DNA from: an uncultured Lachnospiraceae bacterium
GTDB taxonomy: Bacteria; Bacillota; Clostridia; Lachnospirales; Lachnospiraceae
Length of the DNA stretch: 64,000 nt
Direction of reading: 5' to 3'
NCBI GenBank assembly: GCA_910578085.1
Contig: CAJTPM010000016.1
Span: 1 to 64,000 of the forward strand
Below are positions 52,690 to 61,773 of the stretch, one piece after another (position 1 is the first letter of the stretch; every line of letters starts with the position of its first letter). The notes beneath the pieces are model-generated. The model worked only from the letters and a program-made list of their open reading frames with translations. It searched no databases and was not told the DNA's origin. The translations under genes and the position numbers were made by a program.

Positions 52690-53994
52690 ATGAAAGTGAT
52701 ATTTGATTTTTTATTGAATGATTTTTTGACAAAACCAGTCATTTTGATCGGACTGTTGATCTGTATCGGTTATATTTTGAAGAGAGAGAAAGCGACCAAA
52801 GTGATTACCGGAACGATCAGCGCCATGGTCGGGATCCAGATGGTCATTTTTGGAGGCAATCAGTTCAGCAATACCTTTAAGCCGATCGTGACGGCGGTCA
52901 GTGCGGCAACAGGCATTCAGGGGTACATCATGGATTCCTATGCCATGAAAGCGACAAGCCAGGAGGCTCTGGGCGATCGCTTTGGCCTGATGGGATATGC
53001 TTTTCTGATTGCCTTCGCTGTCAATATTCTGTTGGTATTTTTCGGAAAGTATACAAAGGCGAAGGGTGTATTCTTAACAGGAAATGCGGGTACTGCCCAC
53101 GCACAGTCCGTGTTGTGGTTAGTTCTTGCCAATTTGCTTGTGGGTAACGCGGCGGCAGTAGTTATCACGGGCGTTTTGGTCGGCATTTACTGGGCGTATT
53201 CCACGACGCTTGCGGCGGGTATCTGTGATGAGGTGACGGGCGGCGCCGGTTTTACGATCGGACACAATCAGCAGGTGGGCTTATGGTTTTTCGGAAAGAT
53301 AGCGCATTTCTTCGGCAAGAAGGAACAGGATGCGGAAAACCTGAAACTGCCGGGATGGCTTTCCATTTTTAATAACAATGTGGTAGCAACCTGTATTATC
53401 ATGTGGGTATTTGTGGGCTGCTTTATGATCCCTTTAGGCATCACAGGTATCGAGGAACTGTCGGGGGGAGATAACTGGATCGTATATCTGATCACACTGG
53501 GCATCACTTTTTCGATGGATATGGTGATCCTGCTGACAGGCGTGAGAATGATGTGTGCGGAACTGACGGAATCCTTTAAAGGAATCCAGGAGAAGATCGT
53601 GCCCAACGCTATTCCTGCAATCGATGTGGCGGCGCTTCTTCCGTTTTCTCCGAATGCGGCGACACTGGGCTTTATTTTCTGTACGGTAGGTACCGTGATC
53701 AGTATGGGGATCCTTCTGCTTGTGAAAAGTCCCATTATGGTGCTCCCGGGGTTTGTGCCATTATTCTTCTCCGGCGGTCCGGTCGGTGTGGTGGCAAACA
53801 AAAAGGGCGGTATCAAGGCTGTGATCGTCTGCTGTATTATGCTTGGTATGATCCAGAGTTTCGGCTCCGTCTGGACAATGAATCTGATGCAGTATCCGGA
53901 AGGTGTGGGCTGGTCAGGCATGTTTGACTTTACTACCGTATGGGCAGTGATCACGCAGATCATGAACTGGATAGGAAAAGCGTTTATCGCGTAA
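52690..53994 (+). CDS. PTS EIIC component, UlaA (ascorbate) type
   Basis: This 434-residue polytopic membrane protein has about ten or more hydrophobic segments. The N-terminal KPVILIGLLICIGYILKR, the FGGNQFSNTFKPIVTAVSAA block and GFTIGHNQQVG match the UlaA/SgaT family of PTS permeases. It would transport and, with the EIIB, phosphorylate its substrate. AACAGGAGG precedes ATG 52690. The sulfatase gene downstream suggests that the true substrate is a sulfated sugar and not ascorbate. Confidence 0.9.
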   Translation: MKVIFDFLLNDFLTKPVILIGLLICIGYILKREKATKVITGTISAMVGIQMVIFGGNQFSNTFKPIVTAVSAATGIQGYIMDSYAMKATSQEALGDRFGLMGYAFLIAFAVNILLVFFGKYTKAKGVFLTGNAGTAHAQSVLWLVLANLLVGNAAAVVITGVLVGIYWAYSTTLAAGICDEVTGGAGFTIGHNQQVGLWFFGKIAHFFGKKEQDAENLKLPGWLSIFNNNVVATCIIMWVFVGCFMIPLGITGIEELSGGDNWIVYLITLGITFSMDMVILLTGVRMMCAELTESFKGIQEKIVPNAIPAIDVAALLPFSPNAATLGFIFCTVGTVISMGILLLVKSPIMVLPGFVPLFFSGGPVGVVANKKGGIKAVIVCCIMLGMIQSFGSVWTMNLMQYPEGVGWSGMFDFTTVWAVITQIMNWIGKAFIA

Positions 53995-54016
53995 AATGGA
54001 GGAAAAGGAGAGAAAA

Positions 54017-54328
54017 ATGAAAGATCAGGTTAACGTATTGTTTGTGTGCGGCTACGGCCTGGGCAGCAGCGCTGTGGCGGAAATGCTTGTGAAAAAAGGA
54101 CTGGTGGCGGAAGGCGTCAATGCGGAGGTAAAACATACTGCCGTAGGAGAACTGAATTCCCTGAAAGACTGGGCGGATGTGGTGGCAATTTCCAAAAAGC
54201 TGGCGGAAGGTCTGACCTTTGATGAAAACACGCATCTGGTAGAAGTGGTCAATATCATGGACGGTGCAGGCATCGCAAAACAGATTGCGGGAATCGTAGA
54301 TGAATATTATCCTGCCGCAAGGAAATAG
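54017..54328 (+). CDS. PTS EIIB component, UlaB/GatB type
   Basis: This 103-residue protein has the phosphocysteine loop at Cys11 (VLFVCGYGLGSSAVAEM). It passes phosphate from EIIA to the sugar bound by EIIC. AAAAGGAGAG precedes ATG 54017, 22 bases after the EIIC stop. Order EIIC-EIIB-sulfatase-EIIA makes one transcription unit. Confidence 0.92.
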   Translation: MKDQVNVLFVCGYGLGSSAVAEMLVKKGLVAEGVNAEVKHTAVGELNSLKDWADVVAISKKLAEGLTFDENTHLVEVVNIMDGAGIAKQIAGIVDEYYPAARK

Positions 54329-54336
54329 GAGGACAT

Positions 54337-55851
54337 ATGAAAGCGATTATTGTATTTTACGATTCCCTGAATCGAAGATACTTACCGCCTTATCATCCGC
54401 AGTGCGATACCATAGCGCCCAACTTTTGCAGACTGGCGGAGAAAAGCGCAATGTTTTGTAACAGCTATGTGGGAAGTATGCCGTGTATGCCTGCGCGGAG
54501 AGAACTGCATACCGGAAGGTACAATTTTCTTCACAGGGAGTGGGGACCGCTTGAGCCCTTTGATGATTCCATGCCGGAGCTTTTGAAAGAAAGCGGTATT
54601 TATACCCATCTGATCAGCGATCATCTGCACTATTGGGAGGACGGCGGCGCCGATTACCATAACAGATATTCATCCTGGGAATGTGTCCGCGGGCAGGAGG
54701 GCGATCACTGGAAAGGAGAGGTAGAAAGACCGGAAATACCGCCTGTTGTCATGGTTCCCCAGAAACAGACCGGAGTCGGCGAGTCGGGACTCTGGCGCTA
54801 TGACTGGATCAACAGGAAATATATTGCGGAAAAGAAAGATTTTCCGCAGACGAAATGCTTTGATCTGGGCTGTGAATTTATTGAAAAAAATAAGGACGCT
54901 GACAATTGGCTGCTTCATCTGGAAACTTTTGATCCCCATGAACCGTTTTATGTTCCGCAGGAATATCTGGACAGATATCCGGAAGAATATGACGGAGAGC
55001 ATTTTGACTGGCCGAGAGGACCGCTGGAACAGAGTGAAAAAGAAGTGGCGCACTGTCGAAGACAGTATAAAGCTCTTGTTTCCATGTGCGACGACAGTCT
55101 GGGGCGCATTTTGGATCTGATGGACCGGTACGACATGTGGGAAGACACTATGCTGATTGTGGGAACGGACCATGGCTTTATGCTCGGAGAGCATGAATAC
55201 TGGGGGAAAAATCAGATGCCCTATTACAATGAAAACGCCAATACACCGCTGTTTATCTGGGATCCCAGAAGCAAGGTTGCAGGGGAAAAGAGAAATTCCC
55301 TGGTGCAGATGATCGACTGGGCACCTACGCTTCTTGGCTACTTCGGTCTGGAAATTCCGAAGGATATGCAGGGGAAGGATCTGGAAGAGACGATAAAAAA
55401 TGACAAACCGGTACGGCGCTACGGCCTCTATGGCGTATTCAGCGGTCATGTGAATATTACGGACGGAAAGGTGACTTATATGCGGGCGCCGCTTCCGGAA
55501 AAGACGGATGAAATTTATAATTATACGTTGATGCCGTTACATATGAACAAGCGTTTTACAGTAAAGGAGATGCAGACGGCAGTTCTGGCAGAGCCCTTTT
55601 CTTTCACAAAAAACTGCAGGGTGCTTAAAATCAAAGGGAAAGACAAGTATAAGGTGGGGCGCTTTGGGACAAGACTGTATGATGTGGAAAAGGATCCCGG
55701 GCAGTTAAATCCCCTTGTGGATAAGGAGCTGGAAGAACGCATGACTCAGGCGCTTATTCAGGAGATGGAAAAAAGCGATGCGCCGTCCGAGCAGTATGAG
55801 CGCCTGGGTTTACGGAATAATTCCTGTGCGGCGGTAAAGGAAAATGTATAA
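54337..55851 (+). CDS. Cytoplasmic Cys-type sulfatase
   Basis: This 504-residue sulfatase-family protein carries the full formylglycine signature CxPxRxxxxTGR (CMPARRELHTGR, Cys50). Metal ligands lie near the N-terminus (Asp9) and in GTDHGFMLGEHEYWGK near 280-295. No signal peptide or TM is present, so it acts in the cytoplasm. It is encoded between PTS EIIB and EIIA genes (spacing 8 and 45 bases), so it very probably hydrolyses a sulfate ester from the sugar imported by that PTS. A maturase (anSME) would be required to convert Cys50 and is not in the window. Phosphonate or phosphate ester hydrolysis is a lesser alternative. Confidence 0.9.
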   Translation: MKAIIVFYDSLNRRYLPPYHPQCDTIAPNFCRLAEKSAMFCNSYVGSMPCMPARRELHTGRYNFLHREWGPLEPFDDSMPELLKESGIYTHLISDHLHYWEDGGADYHNRYSSWECVRGQEGDHWKGEVERPEIPPVVMVPQKQTGVGESGLWRYDWINRKYIAEKKDFPQTKCFDLGCEFIEKNKDADNWLLHLETFDPHEPFYVPQEYLDRYPEEYDGEHFDWPRGPLEQSEKEVAHCRRQYKALVSMCDDSLGRILDLMDRYDMWEDTMLIVGTDHGFMLGEHEYWGKNQMPYYNENANTPLFIWDPRSKVAGEKRNSLVQMIDWAPTLLGYFGLEIPKDMQGKDLEETIKNDKPVRRYGLYGVFSGHVNITDGKVTYMRAPLPEKTDEIYNYTLMPLHMNKRFTVKEMQTAVLAEPFSFTKNCRVLKIKGKDKYKVGRFGTRLYDVEKDPGQLNPLVDKELEERMTQALIQEMEKSDAPSEQYERLGLRNNSCAAVKENV

Positions 55852-55896
55852 ATGATATATATCAATATATTATGTGCAAAAGAAATGAGGATCAGT

Positions 55897-56334
55897 ATGG
55901 TCATAGAAGAGAGAAATATAAAACTGCAGGCCCATGCGGAAAACTGGGAGGAGGCGCTTAAAATATCGGGGAGTCTTCTGGTAGACAGCGGCTATATTGA
56001 AGAAAAATATGTGGAAATGACGATCGACACAGTGAAGGAAATGGGACCCTATATCGTCATTGGCCCGGGGCTTGCGTTAGCGCATTCCAGACCGGACGCA
56101 AGCGTGTTAAAAACCGGGATCAGTCTGATCACACTGGATGAGGCGATCGATTTCGGAAGTGAACTGGGGCCGGTGCAGGTGGTGATCACGCTGGCGGCAA
56201 AGGATTCCAATACGCATATCGACAAACTGCAGGTAATAGCAGGGATTTTGAGCGATGAGGACAATATGGGAAAAGTATGTGCGGAGAAGGATGCCGCAGT
56301 CGTGGCAAAACTGTTCAACACCTGGCAGGAGTGA
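55897..56334 (+). CDS. PTS EIIA component, fructose/UlaC type
   Basis: This 145-residue EIIA type-2 domain has active His63 in GPGLALAHSRPD. It carries phosphate from HPr to the cassette EIIB. ATG 55897 has GAAATGAGG upstream; in-frame ATGs at 55852 and 55882 lie nearer the sulfatase stop but have poorer sites. It is the last gene of the cassette and is followed by a terminator. Confidence 0.92.
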   Translation: MVIEERNIKLQAHAENWEEALKISGSLLVDSGYIEEKYVEMTIDTVKEMGPYIVIGPGLALAHSRPDASVLKTGISLITLDEAIDFGSELGPVQVVITLAAKDSNTHIDKLQVIAGILSDEDNMGKVCAEKDAAVVAKLFNTWQE

Positions 56335-56464
56335 TATGCCGCAGGGTATCATATGCCGACAGGCTTTTTGAATTCGGCATCCGGGAAAGTATACTTAATC
56401 TGGTAAAAAATTCCATATAAAACAAAAAATGAGTGTAGTGAATTTCGATTCCTGACGCATACTA

Positions 56465-56501
56465 AAAAGGACACCGCGATGAAAATCGTCAGTGTCCTTT
56501 T
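56465..56501 (+). terminator. Terminator closing the PTS cassette
   Basis: AAAAGGACAC (56465-56474) pairs with GTGTCCTTTT (56492-56501), with an inner GAT/ATC pairing around a GAAA tetraloop. The A-rich and T-rich arms make it potentially bidirectional. The gene-free stretch 56335-56639 holds this terminator and no other clear feature besides the spoIVB leader. Confidence 0.88.
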
Positions 56502-56639
56502 GTAACTTTTGCAAATAGAAAGACAGCTTGCGATGCGCCGGCTGTCATTTGAATGTCAGGCGGTTGCGAAACGGCAGAATCAACAGATTTGGCAGTCACC
56601 TGATTCAGACATATGTAAGAAGACGAGGAGCGAAGCAGT

Positions 56640-57881
56640 ATGAAGAAGGCGATCAGAAATTTTTATAAGGGAATTTTTGTCAGCATTCTGGCAGGAATGG
56701 TGGCAGGCGGCTGGTACATGTGCTATAACTCTGTCCCTTCTCAGGTGAGACTTACAACGCAGAAAGAGCAGCAGATGAATTTCAGGCTGCCGGCAAGCGC
56801 CAGTATTGAGACGGCGCAGGGCAGAATGCAGACTGGACTTTATCGCCCCGTGACGATGGTGACCGGCGCTTCGGAAGCCACTTATCAGATGAATGTAAAA
56901 CTGCTGGGTGTCATTCCGTTAAAAAATGTGGAAATACAGGTGATGAGCGAGAGGAGCGTTTCCGCAGCCGGATTTCCGGTGGGGATTTTTTTGAAGACAA
57001 AGGGTGTGATGGTAGTAGGCGTGGGCAGTTTTAACAGTCCGGACGGAGCTGTCCGCGAGCCATCCAGGGGACATCTGACCGAGGGGGATTATATTCTCAG
57101 CTACAATGGAGAGGAAATTACAGGAAAAAAACAGTTTATGAGTCTGCTTGCGGAAAATGCGGGAACGGAAGTGCTGCTCGGCATCGAGCGGAACGGCGTG
57201 TACTTAGAGGAGCGGGTGACGCCTGCTCAGAATCAGAACGGGGAATACAAGATGGGCATCTGGATCAGAGACAATGCCCAGGGAGTGGGAACTCTTACCT
57301 TTGTGGATGAAAATGGCAATTTTGGAGCTCTTGGGCACGGCATTACGGATTCCGATACCGGGGAGCTGATGGAACTGGGAAGAGGTTCCCTCTACGGCAC
57401 GAAGATCGTGGCGGTCCGCAAAGGAACGGACGGCGTTCCCGGAGAACTGACCGGTATGATAGAATATGATGACGCCAATGTGATCGGGGAGATCACAAAA
57501 AATACGCCCTACGGTATTTTCGGGCGACTGGATCTGGAGAAGGTGAGAGAAAACGGCATTGCGCTGGAAACCCAGGAGATCGGCTTCAAACAGGATATCC
57601 AACTGGGGCCGGCGACAATGATCTCATCAGTAAATGAGGAGATGCATGAGTACAGTATCGAGATCACGGCCATCCATATGGGAAATGATGGAGGAAACAA
57701 GGGGCTTGAGCTGCTTGTGACGGATGAGGAGTTGTTAAACCTGACGGGAGGTATCGTGCAGGGGATGAGCGGCAGTCCGATTATCCAGAACGGAAAAGTG
57801 GTGGGGGCCGTAACCCATGTGCTTGTAAATGCGCCAGAGAAAGGGTATGGGATATTTATTGAGGAGATGCTGGTGGAGTAG
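56640..57881 (+). CDS. spoIVB: SpoIVB serine peptidase
   Basis: This 413-residue forespore peptidase triggers sigma-K processing in sporulators. It has an N-terminal TM/signal anchor (IFVSILAGMVAGGWYMC) and a PDZ domain at about 115-200 (HLTEGDYILSYNGEEITGKK). The catalytic domain has His in GALGHGITD and the nucleophile Ser in GMSGSP. GAGGAGCGAAG lies upstream of ATG 56640. spo0A, the usual next gene, is not found downstream in this window. Confidence 0.95.
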   Translation: MKKAIRNFYKGIFVSILAGMVAGGWYMCYNSVPSQVRLTTQKEQQMNFRLPASASIETAQGRMQTGLYRPVTMVTGASEATYQMNVKLLGVIPLKNVEIQVMSERSVSAAGFPVGIFLKTKGVMVVGVGSFNSPDGAVREPSRGHLTEGDYILSYNGEEITGKKQFMSLLAENAGTEVLLGIERNGVYLEERVTPAQNQNGEYKMGIWIRDNAQGVGTLTFVDENGNFGALGHGITDSDTGELMELGRGSLYGTKIVAVRKGTDGVPGELTGMIEYDDANVIGEITKNTPYGIFGRLDLEKVRENGIALETQEIGFKQDIQLGPATMISSVNEEMHEYSIEITAIHMGNDGGNKGLELLVTDEELLNLTGGIVQGMSGSPIIQNGKVVGAVTHVLVNAPEKGYGIFIEEMLVE

Positions 57882-57958
57882 GGAAAGATTATGACTGGTG
57901 CAAGGTCACAGCCGCAGAGTTAATCTGTTATGCTGTCAGAACAAAAAGTGATTTTATG

Positions 57959-57981
57959 CTTGCCTGCACACAGCAGGCAGG
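57959..57981 (+). terminator. Hairpin after spoIVB
   Basis: A 9-bp stem with one wobble (CTTGCCTGC 57959-57967 with GCAGGCAGG 57973-57981) and a 5-base loop (ACACA), followed by TGTAAAATTTAATAAT. The trail is A/T-rich but not a clean T-run, so termination may be partial. Confidence 0.5.
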
Positions 57982-58026
57982 TGTAAAATTTAATAATAAT
58001 GCTGATAGATAACAGGGGGATAGCAG

Positions 58027-58917
58027 GTGTATTTCAGGAAATGGCTGAGGGAAAATGTAACGGATGTACATAGAGAAAAGGCAGCGAAAATTTTGCTGGC
58101 GATACTGATAGCTGTGTTTTCTGTATTGATACTGGCGTCTGAAGTACCGGAGAGTAACTATGTTCAGGAGACGTTGGAAAGTCTGGAGGAGAGTAAAACA
58201 ACGGTGATGGAATTTTCCGGCGCAACGATAGCGGTTTCTGTGGCTATTACGGTGCTCCCGGATGATATTGGCAGCCCGATAGCAGGCACGCTTGCGGATA
58301 TGAATAAATATTTTGTGTTTATTTTTGCAGTTCTGCACCTGGAAAGACTGGTCGTTGTAGAAGGAATGAAGTTTTCGTTTGTATATATCATACCGATTGC
58401 CTGCGTATTGTATATTTTTGCTGTAGTATGGGGAAAAGCCTTCTTCAGGAATCTGGCTGCAAAGCTGATGATTCTCGGACTGGCGGTCGTGTGTGTCATA
58501 CCGATCAGCACACATTTTACAGAAAAAGTGTGTGAAGATTATCTGGTGTACGTGGATGAAACGATAGCGGAGGCAAACGCCGGAGCTGAGAAGGTGAACG
58601 AGGTGACGGCTTCTGGTGACGAAGGGACAACTGTCCTGGACAAACTGACTGATGCGTTCGAAACTGTCGTACAGGGCGCATCGGATCTGCTGGCATATTT
58701 TGAGAATGTCCTGAAAAAATGCGTGAATTCCCTTGCCATTATGATCGTGACGACATGTGTTTTGCCGATATTTGTGCTGCTGTTTTTCCGGTGGCTGCTT
58801 AAGGAATTATTCAGCCTGAACCTGTCGGGCCCCCGGATGGACTTTGTTTTGCAGGAACGAAAGAGTGGCAGAAAGGCGATCGAGAGGGATTGGGAGAAAG
58901 CGGAGGGAGAGCGATGA
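58027..58917 (+). CDS. Polytopic membrane protein, unknown function
   Basis: This 296-residue protein begins at GTG 58027 behind AGGGGGAT. It has about five or six hydrophobic segments (near 22-42, 62-80, 90-108, 118-138, 145-162 and 236-258), with an exposed Glu/Ala/Val helix region at about 165-230 between the last two. The C-terminal tail is basic and presumably cytoplasmic. I do not recognise a family. Its stop overlaps the DUF4230 gene (ATGA), so the two products are made together. Confidence 0.75.
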   Translation: MYFRKWLRENVTDVHREKAAKILLAILIAVFSVLILASEVPESNYVQETLESLEESKTTVMEFSGATIAVSVAITVLPDDIGSPIAGTLADMNKYFVFIFAVLHLERLVVVEGMKFSFVYIIPIACVLYIFAVVWGKAFFRNLAAKLMILGLAVVCVIPISTHFTEKVCEDYLVYVDETIAEANAGAEKVNEVTASGDEGTTVLDKLTDAFETVVQGASDLLAYFENVLKKCVNSLAIMIVTTCVLPIFVLLFFRWLLKELFSLNLSGPRMDFVLQERKSGRKAIERDWEKAEGER

Positions 58918-59603
58918 GGAGAAAACTCTTAAATGGTGTCTGTTCCCTGCTGGTAATTCTGATTATCTGCGTTTTGGTCTGGGGCAGGCATAATAAAATT
59001 CCGGTATTTAAAGAAAGCTATGACGATGGTGTGGAACAGATCGATTTAAACACCATTTATCTGGAAGGCAGCGGCGTGGAAGTAAATTTTTCGGAGGTTT
59101 TACTGGGAAAACAGGAAGAGACAAGGAAACTTATTGTGAGCACCCAGGAGGCGACGGTCTCCACCGAACTCTCAGACAGACTGATTCAGAAACTGGATTT
59201 CGATTTCCTGAAAAAGACACAGAAGGTCAGTTATACGGGAAAAGGTTATTTTGTGGTAGATCTTGATGGTCTAACAGAGGAAGATATCATCGACGACAAA
59301 GAGAAAAGAATTCTTACCATTAAGATCGAACACGCCTATCTGCAGGCGATCGAGATAGATCCTGACAAAATCATTGTGGATGATGTAAAAGAGGGGCTGC
59401 TTGCGAGAGGAGATATCGAGCTGACTGTGAAAGATTTAAACGCCATCGAAAAGGAATTGAGAGGCCGGCTGGAGACGAAATTCAATACGGCGGAAAACGG
59501 ACAGCAAGCGGATGATCTTGCGCTTAACATGGTCAGGGAAGTCTATGAACCCATCGTTAAAGCGATCGATCGAAGATACAGCGTTGTGGTGGAGTTTCAA
59601 TAA
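58914..59603 (+). CDS. DUF4230 family membrane-anchored protein
   Basis: This 229-residue protein has one N-terminal TM (LLNGVCSLLVILIICVLVW) and an outside domain with KLIVSTQEATVSTELSD, VSYTGKGYFVVDLDGLTEED and ILTIKIEHAYLQAIEIDPDK, matching DUF4230. AGGGAGAG precedes ATG 58914. The domain has no assigned function. It converges on the AraC regulator gene 20 bases away, without an obvious terminator between. Confidence 0.85.
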   Translation: MRRKLLNGVCSLLVILIICVLVWGRHNKIPVFKESYDDGVEQIDLNTIYLEGSGVEVNFSEVLLGKQEETRKLIVSTQEATVSTELSDRLIQKLDFDFLKKTQKVSYTGKGYFVVDLDGLTEEDIIDDKEKRILTIKIEHAYLQAIEIDPDKIIVDDVKEGLLARGDIELTVKDLNAIEKELRGRLETKFNTAENGQQADDLALNMVREVYEPIVKAIDRRYSVVVEFQ

Positions 59604-59623
59604 TATAAAAACACTGGAATATA

Positions 59624-60484
59624 TCAGCGCCATTTTTTCCGGTAATCCCTGGGGCTGATACCTTCCACCTGTTTGAATATCCTGGAAAAGTAGTAGAGCG
59701 GCGTGATACCACAGCGTTCACTGATCTCTTCTATGGAGAGGCCGGAGAAACGCAGAAGTTCTTTGGCGTGAGAGATTCTAGTCTGCAGCAGATAGCTCCC
59801 CACCGTAAGGCCGTATTCGTTTCTGAAAAGGCGGGTCAGATAGTATTTATTTACATAAAACTTTTCTGATAGCATAGTGAGAGTTATTTTTTCTGAGAGA
59901 TGATCTTTCAGATATTTCTGTATTTCAAGCAGAGACTGGCGTTCCTTTCCGGGTATTCTGGATTCAGGATGCCAGCTTTCTGCCATCAGAAGGCAGCAGA
60001 GAGCAGAAAGGTGCTCATTGATCCTCATATCTTTTATATGGTCGTCGGATGCGGCCAGTTCAAATAGTTTTTCCCAACAATTTACAAAATCTCCCATAGT
60101 TTCAGGATGAAACAGGACTTCTCCGCCTCTTTCCATGTATTTCCGATAGATACCGGGGGCTGTGGGACCATAAAAGTGGATCCAGCGTATCGTCCAGAGA
60201 TCGTCGGAACTTTCATGAAAATATTCGTTTTTGCAGTTGATAAGGACACAGTCCCCACGGGAGAGCTTATATTCTTCTCCCAGATAGGAAAGTCTGCCGC
60301 TGCCCGAAAGCACTATGATAAACAGATAGGAGGCCAGATCCGGGTGGGTGCTGATATGGGGCTGTCTGGCATGCACCTGTCCGATTTCCTGTAGATATAA
60401 CAGATTTTCTCTGGCAAATTCCGAGGGAGTATGCAGAATGCGGTTGGAGTGGACATATGTACCCTGATAATTATAATTTTTCAT
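59624..60484 (-). CDS. AraC-family regulator with cupin sensor
   Basis: This 286-residue protein has an N-terminal cupin-like sugar-sensing domain (about 30-150; LVLSGSGRLSYLGEEYKL-type region around SGRLSYLGEEYKLSRGD) and two C-terminal HTH motifs (ITLTMLSEKFYVNKYYLTRL; LSIEEISERCGITPLYYFSR). It lies divergent to gmd with a 196-bp gap, so it may control the GDP-fucose genes, though AraC regulators with this layout more often control sugar catabolism. The effector is unknown. Confidence 0.9.
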   Translation of the reverse strand: MKNYNYQGTYVHSNRILHTPSEFARENLLYLQEIGQVHARQPHISTHPDLASYLFIIVLSGSGRLSYLGEEYKLSRGDCVLINCKNEYFHESSDDLWTIRWIHFYGPTAPGIYRKYMERGGEVLFHPETMGDFVNCWEKLFELAASDDHIKDMRINEHLSALCCLLMAESWHPESRIPGKERQSLLEIQKYLKDHLSEKITLTMLSEKFYVNKYYLTRLFRNEYGLTVGSYLLQTRISHAKELLRFSGLSIEEISERCGITPLYYFSRIFKQVEGISPRDYRKKWR

Positions 60485-60557
60485 GAATAAACCTCATTTT
60501 CAGGTATGGTTGCAGCAATAGGGCAGGATTGATCCGGAATCTGCCGATTTAATGGAT

Positions 60558-60586
60558 AGTATAATATAAAAGTCAATATAATGCAA
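60558..60586 (-). promoter_or_regulatory. Promoter of the AraC gene
   Basis: Read on the minus strand: TTGCAT (60581-60586), a 17-base spacer and TATACT (60558-60563), about 75 bases before the AraC start at 60484. The same region is AT-rich on the + strand with several TATAGT/TATAAT sequences, but no well-spaced -35 for gmd could be chosen. Confidence 0.55.
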
Positions 60587-60680
60587 GTTTGGGACAATAA
60601 TTTCTATAGCAATGCGGATAATAAAGAAGTATAGTATAGTTTGATAAATGCAAATACAGGATCGGTGTGAGGTGTAAAAG

Positions 60681-61772
60681 ATGAAAAAGAGGGCTTTGAT
60701 CACGGGGGTAACGGGGCAGGACGGTTCCTATCTGGCAGAATTTTTATTGGAAAAAGGATATGAGGTGTACGGCATGATACGGCGCAGCTCCGTGGATTAC
60801 AGAGAGCGGATTGCGCATTTGGAGGGATGTGAGGAGTTTCATCTGAAATATGGGGATCTGGGGGATTCCATGAGTCTTGTGAAGCTGGTGGGGGAGATAC
60901 GGCCGGATGAGATCTATAATCTGGCGGCACAGAGCCATGTGCAGGTGTCCTTTGATGTGCCGGAATATACGGCGGATGTGGTGGCCGTAGGAGTACTCAG
61001 AGTACTGGAAGCGGTACGGATCTGCGGGCTTACAGAGACATGCCGTATCTATCAGGCTTCCACATCAGAATTATTCGGGAAGGTGGAGGAGGTTCCCCAG
61101 AGAGAGACGACTCCCTTTCATCCCTATTCGCCCTATGCGGTGGCGAAGCAATACGGTTTCTGGATCGTGAAAGAGTACAGAGAGGCTTATCAGATGTACT
61201 GCTGTTCAGGGATTCTGTTCAACCATGAATCGGAGCGCAGGGGAGAGACTTTTGTCACGAGAAAGATCACGCTGGCCGCGGCACGCATTGCCCAGGGCAA
61301 ACAGGATAAACTGTATCTCGGCAATCTTTCATCTCTGCGGGACTGGGGCTATGCAAAGGATTATGTGGAATGTATGTGGTTGATCTTACAACAGGAAAAA
61401 CCGGATGATTTTGTGATCGCTACCGGGGTACAGCACTCCGTCAGAGAGTTTGCCACATTAGCTTTCCACTATGCGGGGATCGGGCTGATATGGCAGGGAG
61501 AAGGTATGGAGGAGAAGGGAATCGACAAAGAGACCGGGCGGGTGCTCGTAGAAGTATCCCCGGATTTTTACCGCCCCACCGATGTGGTGAACCTCTGGGG
61601 AGATCCCACGAAAGCAAAGACTGAACTGGGCTGGAATCCAACTGCCACCAGTTTTGAAGAACTGGTGGAGATTATGGTGAATTACGATATGGAGAAAGTG
61701 GCGGTAGAGCGGGCAGAAGAACAGATTCGGACGAATCTGGCGGAATATCTGGAAAAAGGGGTTGTGAAATAA
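60681..61772 (+). CDS. gmd: GDP-mannose 4,6-dehydratase
   Basis: This 363-residue SDR enzyme converts GDP-mannose to GDP-4-keto-6-deoxymannose. The NADP motif is ITGVTGQDGSYLAEF. The catalytic Thr/Ser-Tyr-Lys set lies in QASTSELFG and YAVAKQYG, and the substrate loop in NHESERRGETFVTRKI. GTGAGGTG lies upstream of ATG 60681. It is one base from fcl, forming the GDP-L-fucose operon with manC. Confidence 0.96.
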   Translation: MKKRALITGVTGQDGSYLAEFLLEKGYEVYGMIRRSSVDYRERIAHLEGCEEFHLKYGDLGDSMSLVKLVGEIRPDEIYNLAAQSHVQVSFDVPEYTADVVAVGVLRVLEAVRICGLTETCRIYQASTSELFGKVEEVPQRETTPFHPYSPYAVAKQYGFWIVKEYREAYQMYCCSGILFNHESERRGETFVTRKITLAAARIAQGKQDKLYLGNLSSLRDWGYAKDYVECMWLILQQEKPDDFVIATGVQHSVREFATLAFHYAGIGLIWQGEGMEEKGIDKETGRVLVEVSPDFYRPTDVVNLWGDPTKAKTELGWNPTATSFEELVEIMVNYDMEKVAVERAEEQIRTNLAEYLEKGVVK

Positions 61773-61773
61773 T

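Noticed and set aside
58027..58917. Spo0A replacement
   Set aside because: The translation is a polytopic membrane protein with no receiver or Spo0A DNA-binding domain.
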